Below are positions 1 to 5,929 of a DNA stretch of 5,929 nt, in pieces. Both the position numbers and the translations under genes were made by a program. Source of the DNA: Flavobacteriaceae bacterium UBA7433 (GTDB lineage Bacteria > Bacteroidota > Bacteroidia > Flavobacteriales > Flavobacteriaceae). A model generated the notes under the pieces. It was not told the origin of the DNA, made no database searches, and saw nothing but the letters and a program-made list of their open reading frames with translations. The DNA lies in NCBI GenBank assembly GCA_002477565.1, contig DLQL01000033.1:1-5929 (forward strand). The letters run 5' to 3'. Position 1 is the first letter of the stretch. Each line of letters begins with the position of its first letter.

Positions 1-20
1 GATTTGTATTCCAATGCATG

Positions 21-34
21 TTGTCTTTCGACAA
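21..34 (-). other. Small GAAA-tetraloop hairpin just after rpoC
   Basis: Three bases after the rpoC TAA, the transcript can form a 5-base-pair stem (TTGTC with GACAA) closed by a GAAA loop of the stable GNRA class. No U-tract follows; the next bases are CATGCATTGG, so it is not a terminator as seen. The stem is short, and this could be chance. The rest of the 37 bases up to the window edge holds nothing I can assign. Confidence 0.25.
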
Positions 35-37
35 GAA

Positions 38-3000
38 TTACATGTTTTCTTCCATTTCGTCTTTTGGACCGACAATGACCTTGTTGTACGAGCGCATTCC
101 TGTTCCTGCAGGGATTCGCTTTCCAACAATTACATTTTCTTTCAATCCTTCTAGAGTATCTACTTTACCACTTACAGCCGCTTCGTTTAAGACTTTGGTT
201 GTTTCCTGGAAGGAAGCCGCAGAGATAAATGATTTGGTCTGTAGGGAAGCTCTGGTGATCCCTTGCAATACTTGTTCAGCAGTCGCTGGCTTCGCATCTC
301 TTGCGACGACCAATGCTTTGTCTTCTCTTTTCAAAAGAGAGTTTTCATCTCTCAATTTGCGAGAAGTGATTATTTGACCTGCTTTTAAGTTTTCGGAATC
401 TCCTGCTTCATCGACAACTTTCATTCCATAAATGGCATCGTTTTGTTTGATGAAATCATTTTTATGAACCAATGCATTTTCTAAGAATAAGGTATCTCCT
501 GAATCGATGATACGTACTTTTCGCATCATTTGGCGGACGACAACTTCAAAGTGTTTGTCATTGATTTTTACGCCTTGCAAACGGTATACTTCTTGAATTT
601 CGTTGACCAAGTACTCTTGTACTTTTGAGGGCCCCTGAATTTTCAAAATATCGTTTGGCGTAATCGCTCCGTCAGACAAAGGCATCCCAGCTTTGATAAA
701 GTCATTTTCCTGTACCAAAATTTGGTTGGAAAGTTTTACCAAGTACTTTTTGATATCTCCGAATTTAGACTCTACGATGATTTCACGGTTTCCACGTTTG
801 ATTTTCCCTAAAGAAACCACCCCGTCTGTTTCCGCAACTACGGCAGGATTGGAAGGGTTACGGGCTTCAAACAATTCTGTCACACGTGGCAGACCTCCTG
901 TAATATCCCCTGCTTTTCCAGACTTACGCGGGATTTTTACCAAAACTTTTCCCGATTCGATGGTTTCGCCATCGTCAATCATCAGATGAGAACCCAACGG
1001 CAAGCTGTACGAACGCAAAGCTTCGCCATTTTCGTCTTGAATGATCAAGGCAGGTATGATTTTTTTATTTTTAGATTCGGTAATTACTTTTTCTTGGAAT
1101 CCTGTTTGTTCGTCGATTTCTACTTGGAAGTTGACTCCTTTTTCAACATTGTCAAAAACGATTTTTCCTCCAAATTCAGAAACGATGACCCCATTAAAGG
1201 CATCCCATTGACAAACGACAGCTCCTTTTTTGATCTTTTTGTTTCCTTTTACAAAAACGTGAGATCCGTAAGGAATGTTGTTTGAACTCAACACCAAACC
1301 GGTTACCTCGTCGATGATTTTGATTTCAGAAGTTCTGGAAATAACGATGTCCACTTTGTTTCCTTGCGGATCCAAACCTGCAACCGTATTCAAGTCCTCG
1401 ATTTCAATTTTACCATTGAATTTGGCAATCAATTTGTTGTCTTCAGAAATGTTCCCTGCAACCCCACCAACGTGGAAAGTTCTCAATGTCAACTGTGTTC
1501 CAGGTTCCCCAATGGATTGTGCTGCAATGACGCCCACAGACTCTCCTCTTTGAACCATGGAGCGTGTGGACAAACTTTGTCCATAACAACTCGCACAGAT
1601 TCCAGTGGTGGCCTCACAGGTCAATGGAGAACGTACTTCTACCATATCGACTCCTGCTTCTTGTATTTGTTGTGCCAGTTCATCAGTGATCAATTGCGTC
1701 GCTCCTAAGATGACTTCTTTGGTGACTGGGTGGTAGACGTCGTGTAAGGTAAAACGTCCAACAATTCGCTCTTGCAAAGATTCGACGATTTCGTCGTTTT
1801 TCTTCAAAGGTGTGACTTCCAGTCCTCTCAAAGTTCCACAATCTACCTCGTTGACGATGACGTCTTGAGAGACATCTACCAATCGACGTGTCAGGTATCC
1901 AGCATCTGCTGTTTTCAAAGCGGTATCCGCAAGTCCCTTACGAGCACCGTGGGTAGAGATAAAGTATTCCAAAATTGAAAGTCCTTCCTTAAAGTTGGAA
2001 AGAATTGGATTTTCAATAATTTCTCCTCCACTGGCAGTCGATTTTTTAGGCTTTGCCATCAATCCACGCATCCCAGTCAACTGTCGAATTTGTTCTTTAG
2101 ATCCCCTTGCTCCAGAATCCAACATCATGTATACGGAGTTGAATCCTTGTTGGTCTTCACGCAAACGTTTCATAGAAAGTTCTGTCAAGCGGTTGTTCGT
2201 AGATCCCCAGATATCAATCACTTGGTTGTACCGTTCTTTGTTGGTCAGCATTCCCATGTTGTAGTTGGCCATAATGACGTCTACTTCTGAGTTTGCTTCT
2301 TCAATCATTGTGGTTTTTTCAGCAGGGATGATGATATCTCCCAAACTAAATGACAAGCCGCCTTGGAATGCAAATTTGAATCCCATGGTTTTGATGTCGT
2401 CTAAGAATTTTCCAGTTGTTGGAATGTCGGTTGCTTTTAAAATCGCACCGATAATTCCACGCAAGTTTTTCTTGGTCAATACTTCGTTGATGTATCCAGC
2501 TTTGGCAGGAACAACCTCGTTGATCAAGACTCTACCTACGGTAGTTTTGATGATTCTTGTGACTGGGTTTCCTTCTGCATCAATGTCTTGTGTTCGTACT
2601 TTGATTCCCGCATTCAAATCTACTGCTTGTTCGTTGTAAGCAATGGTCAATTCTTCTGGAGAATAGAAGGTCAGTCCTTCACCTTTGACTTTGACTTCAG
2701 GTGTAGAAATACGTTCCTTGGTCATGTAGTACAATCCGAGTACCATATCCTGTGAAGGAACGGTAACAGGTGCCCCATTAGCAGGATTCAAAATATTGTG
2801 AGATGCCAACAACAGCATTTGAGCTTCCAAAATAGCTTCTGGTCCTAATGGCAAGTGAACGGCCATTTGATCCCCATCAAAATCGGCGTTAAAGGCCGTA
2901 CACACCAATGGGTGCAATTGAATGGCTTTTCCTTCGATCAATTTGGGTTGAAAAGCTTGGATTCCCAAACGGTGCAAAGTAGGCGCACGGTTTAACAATA

Positions 3001-4312
3001 CCGGGTGACCTTTCAATACATTTTCAAGGATGTCCCATACGACTGGCTCTTTTTTGTCTATTATTTTCTTTGCAGATTTAACTGTTTTTACAATTCCTCT
3101 CTCTATCAATTTTCGGATGACAAAAGGCTTGTACAATTCTGCAGCCATGTCTTTTGGCAAACCACATTCAGAAAGTTTCATTTCAGGTCCAACGACAATG
3201 ACAGAACGTGCAGAGTAATCGACACGTTTCCCCAATAAGTTTTGACGGAAACGTCCTTGTTTTCCTTTTAAGGAATCCGACAGGGATTTCAAAGGTCTGT
3301 TGGATTCGGTTTTTACCGCAGATGCTTTGCGTGTGTTGTCGAACAAAGAATCTACAGATTCTTGCAACATTCTCTTTTCATTACGCAAAATAACCTCTGG
3401 TGCTTGAATTTCCATCAAACGCTTCAAACGGTTGTTTCGGATGATGACTCTTCGGTACAGATCGTTCAAATCAGACGTGGCAAAACGACCTCCGTCTAGG
3501 GGTACCAAGGGACGCAATTCTGGTGGAATGACCGGAATGGCTTTCATGATCATCCAAGCAGGATTGTTTTCTCTGTTTTTAGTAGAATCTCTAAAGGCTT
3601 CTACAACATTCAAACGTTTCAAAGCTTCCGTTTTACGTTGTTTGGAAGTTTCTGTGTTTGCTTTGTGTCTCAATTCGTAAGAGAGTGCTTCCAAATCGAT
3701 GCGGTCAAGCAAATCAATCAAACATTCCGCACCCATTTTGGCGATGAATTTGTTTGGATCGGAGTCTTCAAGATACCTGTTTTCTTGAGGGACTGTTTCC
3801 ATGATGTCCAAGTATTCCTCCTCTGTCAGGAAGTCCATCTTTTGCAAGGGAGCTCCGTCCAATTGAGTGGCAACACCCGGTTGAATGACGACGTATCTTT
3901 CGTAATAGATAATCATGTCTAACTTTTTGGAAGGAAGTCCCAAAAGGTAGCCCATTTTGTTGGGTAGGGATCTAAAATACCAAATGTGTGCAATCGGCAC
4001 GACCAAATTGATATGCCCGACGCGATCTCTACGAACTTTTTTCTCAGTTACTTCAACCCCACAACGGTCACAAACGATTCCTTTGTAACGGATTCTTTTG
4101 TATTTTCCACAGGCACATTCAAAGTCCTTGATGGGACCAAAAATACGCTCGCAAAACAACCCGTCTCTTTCGGGTTTGTGTGTACGGTAGTTGATGGTTT
4201 CTGGTTTGAGAACTTCTCCTCTGGAAACATCCAAAATGGATTCAGGAGAGGCCAAACCAATTGATATTTTACTGAATTTTTTTACAGTGTATTTATCTTC
4301 TTTTCTTGCCAT
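38..4312 (-). CDS. rpoC: DNA-directed RNA polymerase subunit beta', complete
   Basis: This gene encodes the beta' subunit of RNA polymerase, which carries the catalytic magnesium site and most of the clamp. The 1424 residues match the length of flavobacterial RpoC and are slightly longer than the 1407 of E. coli. Seen in order: N-terminal zinc ribbon with Cys66, Cys68, Cys81 and Cys84; sigma-binding clamp helices at about 276-329; switch region LLGKRVDYSARS near 359-370; Arg442 in NRAPTLHRLGIQAF; the metal-binding loop NADFDGD at 475-481 with Asp477, Asp479 and Asp481; the F-loop near 733-770; the bridge helix at about 788-820; a second zinc site, Cys825, Cys899, Cys906 and Cys909; the trigger loop starting near 931 and interrupted by an SI3-type insertion of about 180 residues, resuming at DITGGLPRV (1136); and a conserved C-terminal region (about 1335-1405) that contacts omega in known structures. 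The ATG start gives MARKEDKYTV, the expected family N-terminus; the stop is TAA. It follows rpoB by 101 bases with no Shine-Dalgarno sequence. No frameshift or missing key residue is visible. Confidence 0.99.
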   Translation of the reverse strand: MARKEDKYTVKKFSKISIGLASPESILDVSRGEVLKPETINYRTHKPERDGLFCERIFGPIKDFECACGKYKRIRYKGIVCDRCGVEVTEKKVRRDRVGHINLVVPIAHIWYFRSLPNKMGYLLGLPSKKLDMIIYYERYVVIQPGVATQLDGAPLQKMDFLTEEEYLDIMETVPQENRYLEDSDPNKFIAKMGAECLIDLLDRIDLEALSYELRHKANTETSKQRKTEALKRLNVVEAFRDSTKNRENNPAWMIMKAIPVIPPELRPLVPLDGGRFATSDLNDLYRRVIIRNNRLKRLMEIQAPEVILRNEKRMLQESVDSLFDNTRKASAVKTESNRPLKSLSDSLKGKQGRFRQNLLGKRVDYSARSVIVVGPEMKLSECGLPKDMAAELYKPFVIRKLIERGIVKTVKSAKKIIDKKEPVVWDILENVLKGHPVLLNRAPTLHRLGIQAFQPKLIEGKAIQLHPLVCTAFNADFDGDQMAVHLPLGPEAILEAQMLLLASHNILNPANGAPVTVPSQDMVLGLYYMTKERISTPEVKVKGEGLTFYSPEELTIAYNEQAVDLNAGIKVRTQDIDAEGNPVTRIIKTTVGRVLINEVVPAKAGYINEVLTKKNLRGIIGAILKATDIPTTGKFLDDIKTMGFKFAFQGGLSFSLGDIIIPAEKTTMIEEANSEVDVIMANYNMGMLTNKERYNQVIDIWGSTNNRLTELSMKRLREDQQGFNSVYMMLDSGARGSKEQIRQLTGMRGLMAKPKKSTASGGEIIENPILSNFKEGLSILEYFISTHGARKGLADTALKTADAGYLTRRLVDVSQDVIVNEVDCGTLRGLEVTPLKKNDEIVESLQERIVGRFTLHDVYHPVTKEVILGATQLITDELAQQIQEAGVDMVEVRSPLTCEATTGICASCYGQSLSTRSMVQRGESVGVIAAQSIGEPGTQLTLRTFHVGGVAGNISEDNKLIAKFNGKIEIEDLNTVAGLDPQGNKVDIVISRTSEIKIIDEVTGLVLSSNNIPYGSHVFVKGNKKIKKGAVVCQWDAFNGVIVSEFGGKIVFDNVEKGVNFQVEIDEQTGFQEKVITESKNKKIIPALIIQDENGEALRSYSLPLGSHLMIDDGETIESGKVLVKIPRKSGKAGDITGGLPRVTELFEARNPSNPAVVAETDGVVSLGKIKRGNREIIVESKFGDIKKYLVKLSNQILVQENDFIKAGMPLSDGAITPNDILKIQGPSKVQEYLVNEIQEVYRLQGVKINDKHFEVVVRQMMRKVRIIDSGDTLFLENALVHKNDFIKQNDAIYGMKVVDEAGDSENLKAGQIITSRKLRDENSLLKREDKALVVARDAKPATAEQVLQGITRASLQTKSFISAASFQETTKVLNEAAVSGKVDTLEGLKENVIVGKRIPAGTGMRSYNKVIVGPKDEMEENM

Positions 4313-4347
4313 GGTATGTATGGATTCGAATTTAAAATGTTTTTTTT
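4313..4347 (-). promoter_or_regulatory. rpoC translation initiation region without Shine-Dalgarno
   Basis: The 35 bases before the rpoC ATG are AT-rich, start with a run of eight A, and contain no GGAG-like sequence in the window where a ribosome-binding site would lie. Bacteroidota are known for making little use of Shine-Dalgarno pairing and for favouring A-rich, unstructured leaders, so this supports both the chosen start and the proposed phylum. No other in-frame ATG lies between the rpoB stop and this one. Confidence 0.55.
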
Positions 4348-4351
4348 GTAG

Positions 4352-4368
4352 CTGCTTATTTTAAGCAG
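4352..4368 (-). promoter_or_regulatory. Second stem-loop in the rpoB-rpoC spacer
   Basis: A perfect 7-base-pair inverted repeat (CTGCTTA and TAAGCAG) encloses a three-A loop in the minus-strand transcript. It lies 11 bases downstream of the first spacer hairpin and 39 bases upstream of the rpoC start. It is followed by CTAC and a run of eight A, not U, so it does not look like an intrinsic terminator for rpoBC. It may be a processing or stability element upstream of rpoC, or a chance repeat in AT-rich DNA. Confidence 0.4.
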
Positions 4369-4379
4369 ACTTGTAAAAC

Positions 4380-4404
4380 CGGAAGGTACAAAAAGTACCT
4401 CCCG
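4380..4404 (-). promoter_or_regulatory. Terminator-like stem-loop in the rpoB-rpoC spacer
   Basis: In the minus-strand transcript, 10 bases (4404-4395) pair with 10 bases (4389-4380) around a five-U loop. Nine pairs are Watson-Crick and one is G-U. The plus-strand transcript would have an A-C mismatch at the same pair, so the structure is better in the direction of rpoBC transcription. The stem begins 9 bases after the rpoB stop and is followed by GG and then only four U. This is too short a U-tract for a strong intrinsic terminator. I infer a partial terminator, a pause or an RNA-processing or stability element that could set the RpoB to RpoC ratio. Function is not shown by sequence alone. 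Confidence 0.55.
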
Positions 4405-4413
4405 ACTCCTGTT

Positions 4414-5929
4414 TTAGTCTTCTAATCGAACGTCTAAGCCCAAACCTTTCAGTTCGTGCATCAAAACATTGAATGATTCTGGCAAACCGGGTTCTGGCAT
4501 TTGCTCTCCTTTTACGATTGCCTCGTATGTTTTGGCTCTACCCATAACATCATCTGATTTTACGGTCAAGATTTCTCTCAAAATACTTGAGGCTCCATAG
4601 GCTTCTAATGCCCATACTTCCATCTCTCCAAAACGTTGCCCTCCAAATTGCGCTTTTCCTCCAAGAGGTTGTTGCGTAATCAATGAGTAAGGTCCGATCG
4701 AACGTGCGTGCATTTTGTCTTCAATCATATGACCCAATTTGATCATGTAAATGATTCCAACTGTTGCAGGTTGATCAAAACGCATTCCCGTACCTCCATC
4801 GTACAAATAGGTGTGTCCAAATCTTGGCACTCCTGCTTCGTCCGTGTAGGTATTGATTTGATCCAATGAGGCCCCATCAAAGATAGGGGTCGCATAGGTT
4901 TGACCAAGCTTTTGACCGGCCCATCCCAATACGGTTTCATAGATTTGACCAATGTTCATACGCGAAGGCACCCCTAGTGGGTTCAACACGATGTCAACAG
5001 GAGTTCCATCTTCGAGGAAAGGCATGTCTTCAGCTCTAACAATACGAGCTACGATTCCTTTGTTTCCATGACGACCTGCCATTTTATCACCTACTTTCAA
5101 TTTTCGTTTCTTGGCGACGTAAATTTTTGCAAGCTTTAAAATTCCTGCTGGCAATTCGTCTCCAATTGTAACGGTAAATTTGCTGCGGCGCAAAGATCCT
5201 TGCAAGTCACTTACTTTGATCTTGTAATTGTGAATCAATTCTCCAATCAAGGCATTCAAAGTAACGTCTGTGGTCCAAGAACCTTTTGTCAAGTGTGTAT
5301 AATCGCTAACCGAGTTTAGCATTTTAAGGGTGTATTTCTTTCCTTTCGGGAAGACGTCTTCACCCAAATCATTTTGAACACCTTGAGAGGTTTTTCCCGA
5401 GATCAAATTGAATAGTTTTTCAACAAATTGATCTTTTAGTTTTTCAAAATTGACTGCAAAATCGTTTTCCAATGTCGCGATTTCTTCTTTGTCTCGTGTT
5501 CTTTTGGATTTGTCTTTGACTGCTCTTTGGAACAATTTTTTGTCGATGACAACTCCTCTCAATGATGGAGATGCTTTTAATGAAGCGTCTTTGACATCAC
5601 CGGCTTTGTCACCAAAGATGGCACGTAACAATTTTTCTTCAGGTGTCGGATCAGATTCTCCTTTTGGCGTGATTTTTCCAATCAAGATGTCTCCGGGCTT
5701 CACCTCGGCACCAATTCGAATCATTCCATTCTCATCCAAGTCTTTCGTCGCTTCTTCACTTACGTTCGGGATGTCATTGGTCAACTCTTCGTTTCCTAAT
5801 TTGGTATCTCTAACGTCTAAGGAATACTCGTCAATATGAATGGATGTGAAAATATCTTCTCGTACTACTTTTTCAGAAATAACAATTGCATCCTCAAAAT
5901 TGTACCCTTTCCAAGGCATAAAGGCTACT
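4414..5929 (-). CDS. rpoB: DNA-directed RNA polymerase subunit beta, C-terminal part (5' end outside window)
   Basis: This is the last 504 codons of the beta subunit, roughly 40 percent of a protein usually near 1270 residues in Flavobacteriia. The reading frame continues to the right edge: three more codons (Val-Ala-Phe) precede the Met at 5919, so that Met is internal, within the conserved VAFMPWKGYNFEDAI block, and is not a start. Counting from that Met, Glu9-Asp10 correspond to E. coli Glu813-Asp814 near the secondary channel; residues about 136-255 are a partly helical insertion in the place of the E. coli beta-i9 region; Lys279 and Lys287 in VGDKMAGRHGNKG match the active-site lysines 1065 and 1073; His404 in DKMHARS matches His1237; and GGKAQFGGQRFGEMEVWALE at 420-439 begins the C-terminal clamp anchor that binds beta'. 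The protein ends in LED before a TAA stop. The rifampicin-binding region is upstream of the visible part, so resistance positions cannot be read here. It is presumably co-transcribed with rpoC. Confidence 0.99.
   Translation of the reverse strand, partial: VAFMPWKGYNFEDAIVISEKVVREDIFTSIHIDEYSLDVRDTKLGNEELTNDIPNVSEEATKDLDENGMIRIGAEVKPGDILIGKITPKGESDPTPEEKLLRAIFGDKAGDVKDASLKASPSLRGVVIDKKLFQRAVKDKSKRTRDKEEIATLENDFAVNFEKLKDQFVEKLFNLISGKTSQGVQNDLGEDVFPKGKKYTLKMLNSVSDYTHLTKGSWTTDVTLNALIGELIHNYKIKVSDLQGSLRRSKFTVTIGDELPAGILKLAKIYVAKKRKLKVGDKMAGRHGNKGIVARIVRAEDMPFLEDGTPVDIVLNPLGVPSRMNIGQIYETVLGWAGQKLGQTYATPIFDGASLDQINTYTDEAGVPRFGHTYLYDGGTGMRFDQPATVGIIYMIKLGHMIEDKMHARSIGPYSLITQQPLGGKAQFGGQRFGEMEVWALEAYGASSILREILTVKSDDVMGRAKTYEAIVKGEQMPEPGLPESFNVLMHELKGLGLDVRLED

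Noticed and set aside
1..19. Possible start of a next gene on the minus strand (ATG at 19, reading MHWNTN)
   Set aside because: Only six codons are visible, they match nothing I know (not the DUF3467-type protein that often follows rpoC in Flavobacteriia), and there is no supporting signal.
324..340. Inverted repeat TCTCTTTT-C-AAAAGAGA
   Set aside because: It lies within the rpoC codons for SLLKRE, its centre is too tight for the full stem, and ordinary codon choice explains it.
18..377. Open frame of 119 codons on the plus strand, and similar plus-strand frames across the window (for example 5450-5839)
   Set aside because: They lie wholly antisense to rpoC or rpoB, show no recognisable domains, and read as mirror images of conserved polymerase codons.
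4048..4260. Minus-strand 70-codon frame inside rpoC
   Set aside because: It overlaps the zinc-ribbon region of rpoC in a different frame and has no family resemblance; the rpoC frame explains the sequence.
4356..4403. Possible leader peptide in the rpoB-rpoC spacer: GGGAGG followed after 6 bases by a TTG codon and 11 codons to TAA
   Set aside because: The GGGAGG is inside the first stem, TTG starts and Shine-Dalgarno use are unusual in Bacteroidota, and the peptide has no regulatory amino-acid run. It is most simply a by-product of the hairpin.
4313..4413. Internal promoter for rpoC of the Bacteroidota type (TTG then TAnnTTTG)
   Set aside because: Near matches to the -7 element (TACTTTTTG and TAAATTCG on the minus strand) are imperfect, and neither has a TTG at a proper distance upstream.
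5917..5919. Met at 5919 as the start of a 501-residue protein
   Set aside because: The frame stays open to the window edge and the residues before it (Val-Ala-Phe) belong to the conserved RpoB block, so this is an internal Met of a gene cut by the window.

Overview
The window is a piece of the core RNA polymerase operon of a bacterium, read entirely on the minus strand. From right to left it holds the C-terminal part of rpoB (beta subunit, 5' end outside the window), a 101-base spacer, a complete rpoC (beta' subunit, 1424 residues), and 37 bases of downstream sequence before the left edge. I see no mobile element, CRISPR array, RNA gene or accessory gene. Other open frames are shadows of these two genes.

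The organism is very probably a member of the Bacteroidota, most likely Flavobacteriia. Both proteins carry the wording I know from that group: RpoC begins with the TVKKFSKISIGLASPESIL block and has the long F-loop element KPKKSTASGGEIIENP, and RpoB ends PEPGLPESFNVLMHELKGLGLDVRLED. The DNA is moderately AT-rich, and rpoC lacks a Shine-Dalgarno sequence in front of its start codon, which also fits Bacteroidota. I cannot support a genus.

RpoB and RpoC together form the catalytic core of RNA polymerase and normally assemble with two alpha subunits and omega. The catalytic elements visible here are intact: the beta lysines and histidine near the active site, the beta' NADFDGD metal-binding loop, both beta' zinc sites, the bridge helix and the trigger loop. 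The genes are separate, not fused, and are presumably co-transcribed.

The least ordinary material is outside the codons. The rpoB-rpoC spacer contains two clean stem-loops, one of them terminator-like with a G-U pair that only forms in the minus-strand transcript. A third small hairpin with a GAAA tetraloop lies three bases after the rpoC stop. Inside the proteins there are lineage-specific insertions (SI3 in the trigger loop, an F-loop insert, a beta insert) and a few active-site-proximal residue differences from E. coli. I do not find evidence of a new biological system; this is a conserved housekeeping locus with some regulatory details worth checking.
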